Of a DNA stretch of 5,033 bases, positions 1 through 5,033 are shown in pieces. Position 1 is the stretch's first letter. The number at the start of each line of letters is the position of its first letter. Source of the DNA: Pseudohongiella sp. (GTDB lineage Bacteria; Pseudomonadota; Gammaproteobacteria; Pseudomonadales; Pseudohongiellaceae); NCBI GenBank assembly GCA_030652635.1, contig JAUSPW010000222.1, forward strand, positions 1 through 5,033, written 5' to 3'. Position numbers and translations under genes: made by a program. The notes beneath the pieces are model-generated. The model saw only the letters and a program-made list of their open reading frames with translations, ran no database searches and was not told the DNA's origin.

Positions 1-72
1 ATAATCAAATTCGCAGGCATTTCCTTTACAGGGCTGTTCCTTGCCGTGTCAACACAGGCTTTTGCGCAGCAA
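1..72 (+). other. Partial Sec signal peptide of the TtpC-like protein
   Basis: In the gene's frame the first 24 codons give a hydrophobic core (about codons 5-16), then a polar stretch ending AFA before QQ. This fits the small-x-small rule of signal peptidase I, with cleavage after the Ala codon at 64-66. The positively charged n-region is mostly missing; only one Lys, at codon 3, is visible. The signal implies that the following coiled-coil region is periplasmic. Prediction software was not run. Confidence 0.75.
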
Positions 73-1383
73 CCGGCAGCCAATCTGGCAGAACTGCTCC
101 GTAACGTTGAACAAAACCGCGTGTTGGAGTCAGCAGATGCACGTGAGCGCGAACAGCGTTTCCAGCAGCAAGTAAACCAGCAGCAACAGATCTTGCAAGA
201 GACTCGCACCGCCATCACTCAGGAAGAAGCTGAGAACGCGCGATTGGAAGGTGTTTTCGATGCCAATCGCCAACTGTTGACCGAGCGTCGTGCACAACTG
301 CGCGAAGTGCGAGCCAACCTGAACGAACTGCTGGGTACTATCCAGGGTGTGGCTGGTGACTTCCGCGGTGTGTTTGAAAACTCACTGATCAGCGCCCAGT
401 ATCCTGGCCGCAGCGAGTTCCTGGATAACTTCATCACGCGTGTTGCCAGCGACACTGAGCAAGTGCGAGTAGATGAGATCGAGCGTTTTTGGTTCTACAT
501 GCAACAAGAATTGGTTGAATCCGGTCGTGTTGTTAGATACCAGGGCACTGTAGGTCTTCCTTCAGGCGAACAAGAAACCCGTACTATTACGCGTATTGGT
601 TCCTTTAACGCTATCGCTAATGGCGATTACCTGTCATACACCGGCGCTGTAGGCCATTTGCAAGTACTGCCACGTCAGCCCAGTGCTGATGTTGTAGGTC
701 GTGCGACAGCGCTGGAAAATGCACAGTCAGGCATTTACCGCATAGGTGTCGATCCAACTGGTGCGCTGGGTGGTAGTTTGATGGCCAACCTGATTAACTT
801 CCCGACTGCATCAGAGCAGGTGCGCGACAATTCTGGTCCAATCGGTTTCGCAATTATCGGTTTGGGTATCATTGGTGTGCTGGTCGGTCTGTTGCGTTCC
901 TTTATCCTGACGCTGGTTTCAGCTAAGGTAAGCGCACAAATCAAATCTGGCAAAGCCAACAAAAACAACCCGCTGGGTCGTGTTCTGCTGGTGGCTGAAT
1001 CCAATCCTAATGTGGATACAGAAACTTTGGAACTCAAACTCGGTGAGGCAATTTTGCAGGAAACTCCTGCACTTGAGCGCTTGTTGACCATGATCAAGAT
1101 CATCTCCACAATTGCGCCTTTGATGGGTCTGTTGGGTACGGTGACCGGTATGATTCAAGTGTTCCAGCAAATCACCGTATACGGTGCTGGTGACCCGACA
1201 ATCATGGCTGGTGGTATTTCCATGGCCTTGATGACAACAGTATTGGGTATTGTGGCTGCAATTCCTTGCATCCTGATGCATGCCTGGGTTAAGAGCAAAA
1301 GCGACCGGATCATCCATATTTTGGAAGAACAGGCCACAGGCATTATTGCCAAGAAAGCAGAAGCTTCTGGCAAGCAGGCATAA
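1..1383 (+). CDS. ttpC: TtpC-like long ExbB/MotA/TolQ-family protein, 5' end cut by the window edge
   Basis: This is an inner-membrane proton-channel family subunit with a large exported N-terminal region, the architecture of TtpC in Vibrio TonB2 complexes. The frame is open from base 1. Codons 1-24 read as the end of a signal peptide (hydrophobic ISFTGLFLAVSTQAFA, then QQ), so the true start lies a few codons to the left and the GTG at 46 is not it. About 460 codons are visible, close to full length. After the predicted cleavage comes a Gln/Glu/Arg-rich stretch, probably coiled coil (about 70-350). A mixed periplasmic segment follows (about 520-830). The C-terminal ExbB domain has membrane segments near 841-912, 1081-1173 and 1201-1290. 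TM2 carries GTVTG (Thr codon 1138) and TM3 carries MAGGISMALMTT. The position of E. coli ExbB Glu176 is Met (1222-1224), while the Thr181 equivalent is kept (1237-1239). The next gene follows after 9 nt. An ordinary ExbB or TolQ is unlikely because of the long exported region. Confidence 0.88.
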   Translation: MIKFAGISFTGLFLAVSTQAFAQQPAANLAELLRNVEQNRVLESADAREREQRFQQQVNQQQQILQETRTAITQEEAENARLEGVFDANRQLLTERRAQLREVRANLNELLGTIQGVAGDFRGVFENSLISAQYPGRSEFLDNFITRVASDTEQVRVDEIERFWFYMQQELVESGRVVRYQGTVGLPSGEQETRTITRIGSFNAIANGDYLSYTGAVGHLQVLPRQPSADVVGRATALENAQSGIYRIGVDPTGALGGSLMANLINFPTASEQVRDNSGPIGFAIIGLGIIGVLVGLLRSFILTLVSAKVSAQIKSGKANKNNPLGRVLLVAESNPNVDTETLELKLGEAILQETPALERLLTMIKIISTIAPLMGLLGTVTGMIQVFQQITVYGAGDPTIMAGGISMALMTTVLGIVAAIPCILMHAWVKSKSDRIIHILEEQATGIIAKKAEASGKQA

Positions 1384-1392
1384 GGGGGTTTC

Positions 1393-1914
1393 ATGTACTT
1401 TGCACTGCTCGATGGTTATGAAGCAATCGGGGACTTTATGGCCAGAGGTGGGAGTGTGTTGTGGGTTATTGCACTCCTTCTTTTAGTAAAGTGGTCTCTT
1501 ATATTCGAGCGGATCTGGTTCCTGCATTCTACTCACTCCAAGAGGGTCAAACAGACCCTCGCGGTGTGGGCCGGCCGGTCCGAGACCCGTTCATGGCGTG
1601 CACAACAGATACGTAACATGATGATCTCCGAAGCCTCTCTGGATTTGAGATCAACATTGCCGCTGATTGAAGCGCTGGTGGTGATCTGTCCCTTGCTTGG
1701 ACTTCTGGGCACTGTGACAGGCATGATCGAGGTGTTTTACGTGATGGCTCTGACAGGCGGCGGTGATGCCAAGTCAATGGCGGGTGGTGTCTCTAAGGCA
1801 ACGATCCCGACAATGGCAGGCATGGTAGGCGCTCTCTCTGGTATCTTCGCCTACAATTGGCTGAAACATCGCATTGATCGTGACCTGGAACTGCTCGAAG
1901 ACCACATGGCCTAA
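1393..1914 (+). CDS. exbB: ExbB-family proton channel subunit (short, TonB2-type ExbB2)
   Basis: This 173-residue MotA/TolQ/ExbB-family inner-membrane protein would form, with ExbD, the proton-driven motor that powers TonB. It has three predicted membrane segments: about residues 21-43, 91-118 (with GLLGTVTG at 103-110) and 129-157 (MAGGVSKATIPTMAGMVGAL). The Thr residues matching E. coli ExbB T148 and T181 are present (T107 and T140), but the Glu176 position is Lys135. The cytoplasmic loop (about 44-90) is basic and short. The start ATG is supported by a G-rich Shine-Dalgarno (AAGGGGG, 1382-1388) that overlaps the stop codon of the preceding gene, which suggests translational coupling. It is a second ExbB paralogue in tandem with the longer one. 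TolQ is less likely, because the neighbours are a TonB-type protein and a TPR protein, not tolA, tolB or pal. Confidence 0.92.
   Translation: MYFALLDGYEAIGDFMARGGSVLWVIALLLLVKWSLIFERIWFLHSTHSKRVKQTLAVWAGRSETRSWRAQQIRNMMISEASLDLRSTLPLIEALVVICPLLGLLGTVTGMIEVFYVMALTGGGDAKSMAGGVSKATIPTMAGMVGALSGIFAYNWLKHRIDRDLELLEDHMA
1542..1560 (+). repeat. Perfect 7-bp inverted repeat inside the exbB coding region
   Basis: GAGGGTC (1542-1548) is separated by AAACA from its exact reverse complement GACCCTC (1554-1560), giving a potential hairpin with a 5-nt loop. It encodes part of the cytoplasmic loop of ExbB. No T-run follows, so it is not an intrinsic terminator. It is followed within 10 nt by the GC-rich palindrome GGCCGGCC (1569-1576). 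It may be chance or an mRNA structure; no function is shown. Confidence 0.5.
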
Positions 1915-1946
1915 GTCAATTTTACAGATTCTGAAAAGGCATAATA

Positions 1947-2354
1947 ATGAAAACAGGTTTAATGAAGAAACGCGGGGACGATGTAGCTGGGGAGATCGAC
2001 CTGACCCCAATGCTGGATGTTGTCTTCATCCTGCTGATCTTCTTTATCGTTACCTCTGTGTTTGTCACTGAGGCCGGTATCGATGTATCCAAGCCGGAAG
2101 CATCTACAGCGCAACCCCGTTCTAAGGACTTGATCCTGATTGCGGTTAGTGGTGATGGTCAGATCTGGATTGACGGTGAACAGGTTGATCCCCGTTTTAT
2201 CCGATCTCGTTTTGAACGACGTCTGGCTGAAACCCCGAATGCGTCAGTTGTAATTCAGGGTGACCGTGCAGCACAAAACGAGCATGTCATGACCATTCTT
2301 CGCGCCGCTCGTGATGCTAAAATCGCAGCTGTGTCGATTTCAACGGAGAACTAA
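1947..2354 (+). CDS. exbD: ExbD-family (TolR-like) proton channel subunit
   Basis: This 135-residue inner-membrane protein is the partner of ExbB. Known family members sit as a dimer inside the ExbB pentamer and carry protons on one transmembrane Asp. The diagnostic motif EIDLTPMLDVVFILLIFFIVTS spans residues 16-37, and the proton-carrying Asp is D24 (codon 2016-2018), equivalent to D25 of E. coli ExbD. The rest (about 45-135) is a periplasmic domain, including the conserved VVIQGDRAAQNEHVMTILRAARDA stretch typical of ExbD/TolR. The start ATG at 1947 has AAAAGG (1934-1939) with a 7-nt spacer. An in-frame ATG at codon 6 lacks as good a site. It sits 32 nt after exbB and 2 nt before the TonB gene. 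Length and motif are typical and nothing is missing. Confidence 0.95.
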   Translation: MKTGLMKKRGDDVAGEIDLTPMLDVVFILLIFFIVTSVFVTEAGIDVSKPEASTAQPRSKDLILIAVSGDGQIWIDGEQVDPRFIRSRFERRLAETPNASVVIQGDRAAQNEHVMTILRAARDAKIAAVSISTEN

Positions 2355-2356
2355 AC

Positions 2357-2965
2357 ATGATAGCAATCCGATGGGTTATGTCTCTTGGTCTGGCAGCCGT
2401 TGTAACTATTGCGCTGTTTTACTTCATGCAGGCATTGATTGCGACGGGTGGCGAGTTGGAACAACGTGTGAATGTCATACGTGTTGTAGATGCAACCATG
2501 CCAGAAATCGTAATGGAAGTTGTTCGAGAAGTTGAACGTCCTGAAGAGATTCAACAACTCGACAATCCACCGCCTGAAGTGCCTAACCGCGATATCAATA
2601 TGAGCGGCGATAACAACCTCAATATCAGTCGAGATGTTGTCAACGTTGATCTTGATATGAATATTGGTTCTGCTGGTCTGGGTGCAACTGACGGTGAGAT
2701 GCTGCCGTTGGTAAATATTCAGCCGACTTATCCAACACGTGCTGCTCAACGAGGCATTGAAGGTTGGGCGCAGGTGTCCTTTACAGTGACTGAAACGGGT
2801 GGCGTACGAGACGTGTTTGTTGTGGATGCTGAACCGGCTGGTATGTTTGACCAGGCGTCAATTCGCGCTGCAGAACGTTTCCGATTCCAACCGCGTGTTG
2901 TGAATGGGCAGCCAGTCGAAGTTCCTAATGTTCAATACGTTTTCCGTTTCCAGTTGGAGGAGTGA
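2357..2965 (+). CDS. tonB: TonB-family energy transducer (short TonB2 type)
   Basis: This 202-residue protein would link the ExbB/ExbD motor to outer-membrane TonB-dependent receptors. A single N-terminal membrane anchor spans about residues 5-28. A short acidic/Asn-rich linker follows (about 30-120), with one small proline cluster (RPEEIQQLDNPPPEVP, 61-76) instead of long Glu-Pro/Lys-Pro repeats. The TonB C-terminal domain (about 120-202) has the family pattern: YP at 125-126, RGIEGWAQVSFTVTETGGVRDVFVV at 132-156, AEPAGMFDQASIRAAERFRFQP at 158-179, then NGQPVEVP. The E. coli TM motif Ser16/His20 is only half kept: S9 is present, but Ala13 replaces His and the anchor has no His. The start ATG is supported by GGAG (2345-2348, 8-nt spacer) inside the end of exbD. 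The gene ends with tandem stops TGA-TAA. Confidence 0.93.
   Translation: MIAIRWVMSLGLAAVVTIALFYFMQALIATGGELEQRVNVIRVVDATMPEIVMEVVREVERPEEIQQLDNPPPEVPNRDINMSGDNNLNISRDVVNVDLDMNIGSAGLGATDGEMLPLVNIQPTYPTRAAQRGIEGWAQVSFTVTETGGVRDVFVVDAEPAGMFDQASIRAAERFRFQPRVVNGQPVEVPNVQYVFRFQLEE
2956..2962 (+). promoter_or_regulatory. Strong Shine-Dalgarno for the TPR-protein gene
   Basis: GGAGGAG lies within the last codons of tonB, 6 nt before the ATG at 2969. It is the best Shine-Dalgarno match among the cluster's genes, and the spacer is exactly the tandem stop codons TGA-TAA of tonB. The arrangement supports this start and suggests coupled or enhanced translation of the TPR protein. Confidence 0.75.
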
Positions 2966-2968
2966 TAA

Positions 2969-4339
2969 ATGGCGACTTCATATTTGAAACTTAAAAATAT
3001 AGCAATGGCTGGACTCTTGTCTGCTTCTGTTGTTCTATTGCAAGCAACAGTATCTGAACCCGTCTATGCGCAGCAGTCAGGCCAAAGCGGGCAGTCAGGG
3101 CAGCGGCAGCCCCCTCCTACGCGAAGCTCTGATACCCTGAGTGATCGTGTATATCGCGCTATCGCTGAAATTCAGGGCATGATGACGCCTGAGGATACAA
3201 CCAAACAGCCTGATCTGGTTGGTGCCAAACGTGCACTGGATACACTGAATGAGCGTTATGATTCTTTGAATGATTTTGAAAAATCAACCTTATTGAATTT
3301 TTACACCAACTATTATCTGGCAACAGATGATATTTCCAATGCGATGGCAACCTTTGAGCGGATTCTGCAGATTGTGAATCTTCGGGAAGATGCTCGCCTG
3401 CGCGCGTTGCTATCGCTCGGTCAGCTCTACGCGTCAGAAGAACGTTATGATGACGCAATCAGAACCCTTAGCCAATGGCGTGATCTGTCTGTAGATGAAA
3501 ACGCAACTGTGTTCCAGATTCTGGCGTTGGCATACTACAACAAGCAGGATTACCGTGCGGCAATCCCCCATCTGATCAGTCATATGGATATGCTGCGTGC
3601 TGAAGGTCGGGCGTTAGGTAAGAATATTTATGGTCTGCTTAATTTGATGTACATCGAACTTGAAGACTATGACAATGCTCACGATGTCACTAAAACCATG
3701 GTCGGCTTGTTTGACGAAGCCTCTGATTGGCGTAATCTGGCAGCCATTTATGGTTATCTGGATGATGACAACAAACGTATTCAGACCATGGAGTTGGCAT
3801 ACAGGAAAGGGTATTTTGCGAGTGAAGCGGAGTATCTGAACCTTGCCCAGTCCTTGGCGGGTATGGATGCGCCGGTGCGTGGTATCAAAGTACTTGAAGA
3901 TGGTATCGAGAAAGGTGTTGTTGAACAAAATGATGCTAATCTGCGTCGACTGACCCAGATGTACATCATGGCTAGTGAGTTCGAACAAGCACTTGAGCCT
4001 GCCAAACGCTTGACTGAGTTGTCAAATATCGGCGAATCGTGGGATTACCTCGGTTACGTATATTTGATGAATCGTGACTATGCGAATGCGGCAACTGCGA
4101 TGCAGACTGCGCTGGAGCGTGGCGGCCTCGAAAACCGTGGCGAAGTGCAATTGTCTCTGGCACGTGCTTTGGTAGAGCTCGACCGCTTTGATGAAGCACT
4201 GGCAGCAGCCGAAAGTGCCCGAGCTTCGGGTCAGAACAATGCGTCTCAGTTTGTCACCTTTGTTCAGAGTTCTAAAGATCGACATGCGGCCTTGCAAACA
4301 CGCAAACAGGAATCGATTGCGTACTACCGTCCTCGATAG
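2969..4339 (+). CDS. Exported tetratricopeptide-repeat (TPR) protein of the TonB2 cluster
   Basis: This 456-residue protein is predicted to be secreted to the periplasm. The signal peptide is residues 1-34: KLK in the n-region, a hydrophobic core at about 11-27, and VYA before QQ. A disordered Gln/Ser/Gly linker with three QSG units and PPP follows (35-50). The remainder is almost all alpha-helical, with degenerate TPR-like helix pairs. The clearest are near 145-171 (LLSLGQLYASEERYDDAIRTL), 181-206 (ILALAYYNKQDYRAAIPHL), 219-246, 358-385 (YLGYVYLMNRDYANAATAM) and 393-420 (LSLARALVELDRFDEALAAA). Residues about 83-133 may form another. TPR folds bind partner proteins, so a scaffold or adaptor for the TonB complex is plausible, but the partner is inferred from operon position only. 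No catalytic motif was seen. It is the last gene before a terminator. Confidence 0.87.
   Translation: MATSYLKLKNIAMAGLLSASVVLLQATVSEPVYAQQSGQSGQSGQRQPPPTRSSDTLSDRVYRAIAEIQGMMTPEDTTKQPDLVGAKRALDTLNERYDSLNDFEKSTLLNFYTNYYLATDDISNAMATFERILQIVNLREDARLRALLSLGQLYASEERYDDAIRTLSQWRDLSVDENATVFQILALAYYNKQDYRAAIPHLISHMDMLRAEGRALGKNIYGLLNLMYIELEDYDNAHDVTKTMVGLFDEASDWRNLAAIYGYLDDDNKRIQTMELAYRKGYFASEAEYLNLAQSLAGMDAPVRGIKVLEDGIEKGVVEQNDANLRRLTQMYIMASEFEQALEPAKRLTELSNIGESWDYLGYVYLMNRDYANAATAMQTALERGGLENRGEVQLSLARALVELDRFDEALAAAESARASGQNNASQFVTFVQSSKDRHAALQTRKQESIAYYRPR
3074..3100 (+). repeat. Three 9-nt units encoding QSG-QSG-QSG
   Basis: Directly after the predicted signal-peptide cleavage site of the TPR protein, three tandem 9-nt units encode Gln-Ser-Gly three times. 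Units 1 and 3 share CAGTCAGG exactly (3074-3081 and 3092-3099), while the middle unit uses different codons. The tract is a flexible linker between signal peptide and TPR domain. Such in-frame repeats can vary in copy number between strains. Confidence 0.7.
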
Positions 4340-4356
4340 AGTATTCATACTGCTGG

Positions 4357-4385
4357 CTTGAAAAAGTTGGAGTATGTCCCCATAA
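4357..4385 (+). promoter_or_regulatory. Predicted sigma-32 heat-shock promoter for htpG, with an overlapping sigma-70-like match
   Basis: CTTGAAA at 4357-4363 is a perfect match to the sigma-32 (RpoH) -35 consensus. CCCCATAA at 4378-4385 matches the -10 consensus CCCCATNT except at the last base. The 14-nt spacer is within the favoured range. It points to htpG, a classic RpoH target. The same stretch also contains TTGAAA (4358-4363) and CATAAA (4381-4386) with a 17-nt spacer, a weaker sigma-70-like match that could give basal expression. The predicted start is about 4391-4393. Confidence 0.82.
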
Positions 4386-4388
4386 AAG

Positions 4389-4420
4389 CCCGGTAACCGA
4401 AAGGTTCACCGGGTTTTTTT
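4389..4420 (+). terminator. Rho-independent terminator of the TonB2 cluster
   Basis: CCCGGTAACC (4389-4398) pairs with GGTT-C-ACCGGG (4403-4413), a 10-bp stem with one bulged C (4407). It is capped by a stable GAAA tetraloop and followed by seven Ts (4414-4420). It lies 49 nt after the TPR-gene stop codon and should end the operon transcript. Four As at 4384-4387 make it weakly usable on the opposite strand. Its 5' arm overlaps the predicted htpG transcription start. Confidence 0.9.
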
Positions 4421-4443
4421 ATGCATTTGCCAGAACTATCTGC

Positions 4444-4448
4444 AGGGG
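4444..4448 (+). promoter_or_regulatory. Shine-Dalgarno for htpG
   Basis: AGGGG with an 8-nt spacer precedes the ATG at 4457. It fixes the htpG start at a position that gives the family-typical N-terminus ending in KKETRGFETEAKQLL. Confidence 0.75.
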
Positions 4449-4456
4449 TTATTTGT

Positions 4457-5033
4457 ATGACAACAGACATTAAAAAGGAAACCAGAGGCTTTGAAACTGA
4501 GGCCAAACAGCTGCTGCAATTGATGATTCACTCGCTTTACAGCAACAAGGAAGTATTCCTGCGTGAATTGATTTCGAATGCATCAGATGCGGCGGACAAA
4601 TTACGTTTTGAAGCGCTGTCAAAACCAGAGTTGTTTGAAAATGAAGCGGATTTAAAAGTACTTATCAGTTTTGATAAAGAGGCTGGCACCATCACAATTT
4701 CAGACAATGGTATTGGTATGACCCGTGATGAGGTGATCAGCAATCTTGGCACGATTGCGCGTTCCGGTACGGCACAGTTTCTCAATAATTTAAGTGGCGA
4801 TCAGAAAAAGGACTCTCAGCTGATTGGCCAGTTTGGTGTGGGTTTCTATTCTGCATTTATTGTGGCATCAGAAGTGGAAGTGCTGACAAGAAAGGCGGGT
4901 GAAGACGCGGCTAATGCTGTTCATTGGGTTTCGCAGGGTGAGGCTGACTACACGGTAGAAACTGTTGAAAAAGCCAGCAGAGGCACAACGGTTATTTTGA
5001 AGCTACGTCCCGAGAACATCGAGTTTGCAGATG
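4457..5033 (+). CDS. htpG: HtpG, bacterial Hsp90 chaperone, 3' end cut by the window edge
   Basis: This is the cytosolic ATP-dependent chaperone that remodels client proteins, often with DnaK. The visible 192 codons cover most of the N-terminal GHKL ATPase domain; full-length proteins are usually about 620-640 residues. Family motifs are intact. FLRELISNASDAADKLR (34-50) contains the catalytic Glu37 and Mg/ATP-binding Asn41. SDNGIGMTRDE (82-92) contains Asp83, which contacts adenine. NLGTIARSGT (96-105) and the lid/glycine-rich QLIGQFGVGFYSAFIV (121-136) follow. The N-terminus has about three more residues than E. coli HtpG as I remember it. The frame is open to the last base. Expression is probably heat-induced from the sigma-32-type promoter at 4357-4385. 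It is not functionally tied to the TonB genes; it is simply the next transcription unit. Confidence 0.97.
   Translation, partial: MTTDIKKETRGFETEAKQLLQLMIHSLYSNKEVFLRELISNASDAADKLRFEALSKPELFENEADLKVLISFDKEAGTITISDNGIGMTRDEVISNLGTIARSGTAQFLNNLSGDQKKDSQLIGQFGVGFYSAFIVASEVEVLTRKAGEDAANAVHWVSQGEADYTVETVEKASRGTTVILKLRPENIEFAD

Noticed and set aside
1090..1103. Palindrome ATGATC-AA-GATCAT in the TtpC-like gene
   Set aside because: The 2-nt loop is too short for a stable hairpin, and the bases encode a conserved stretch at the start of TM2.
735..1317. Two long antisense reading frames (735-1109 and 919-1317) opposite the TtpC-like gene
   Set aside because: Both lie wholly within a confidently coding region, their predicted proteins resemble no family I recognise and have no supporting neighbours. 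They are shadows of the + strand codon pattern.
1280..1486. Small + strand frame bridging the end of the TtpC-like gene and exbB
   Set aside because: It overlaps two well-supported genes out of frame and has no recognisable product.
1917..1946. TATAAT-like AT-rich stretch before exbD as an internal promoter
   Set aside because: CATAAT (1940-1945) resembles a -10 element, but no credible -35 lies at the right distance, and the AT-richness is explained by the Shine-Dalgarno region of exbD.
1393..2354. Reading the ExbB/ExbD pair as TolQ/TolR or as a MotA/MotB flagellar stator
   Set aside because: The partner gene encodes a TonB C-terminal domain, no tolA, tolB or pal follows, and the ExbD lacks the peptidoglycan-binding OmpA-like domain of MotB.
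3614..3988. Antisense 124-codon frame opposite the TPR gene
   Set aside because: It overlaps TPR repeats that are clearly real on the + strand. No recognisable domain or operon partner supports it.
4457..5033. A functional link between htpG and the TonB2 genes
   Set aside because: A strong terminator and a separate heat-shock promoter divide the two units, so adjacency alone is not evidence of shared function.

Overview
The window reads as chromosomal core DNA of a Gammaproteobacterium, probably a marine or environmental lineage of the Vibrio/Shewanella/Alteromonas/Cellvibrio type. I infer this from three things: the TonB2-style gene order, a close match of the HtpG N-terminus to the enterobacterial protein as I remember it, and a moderate GC content of roughly one half. 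No genus can be assigned from the sequence alone. All genes lie on the + strand.

Positions 1-4339 hold a tight five-gene run. It starts with a long, secreted-domain ExbB/TolQ-family protein that resembles TtpC of Vibrio TonB2 systems; this gene is cut by the left edge. It is followed by a short second ExbB, an ExbD, a TonB-type energy transducer and an exported TPR-repeat protein. Intergenic gaps are 9, 32, 2 and 3 nt, so these are almost certainly co-transcribed from a promoter left of the window. Together they would form an inner-membrane proton-driven motor (ExbB/ExbD) that energises outer-membrane TonB-dependent receptors through TonB. The TtpC-like and TPR proteins would be accessory periplasmic parts. 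The substrate cannot be read from the window, because no receptor gene is present.

Positions 4340-4456 are a compact 117-nt intergenic region. It carries a near-perfect sigma-32 (heat-shock) promoter, a strong intrinsic terminator and a Shine-Dalgarno site. The predicted transcription start falls inside the 5' arm of the terminator hairpin. Operon transcripts would therefore carry the full hairpin, while htpG transcripts would begin with it truncated.

Positions 4457-5033 hold the N-terminal ATPase domain of HtpG (bacterial Hsp90), cut by the right edge.

I found no tRNA, rRNA, CRISPR array, insertion sequence or phage element. The most notable observations are the promoter/terminator overlap before htpG and several subfamily-specific departures of the ExbB/TonB proteins from the E. 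coli paradigm. I see no convincing evidence of a wholly new system; the five-gene cluster is a recognised but thinly characterised type.
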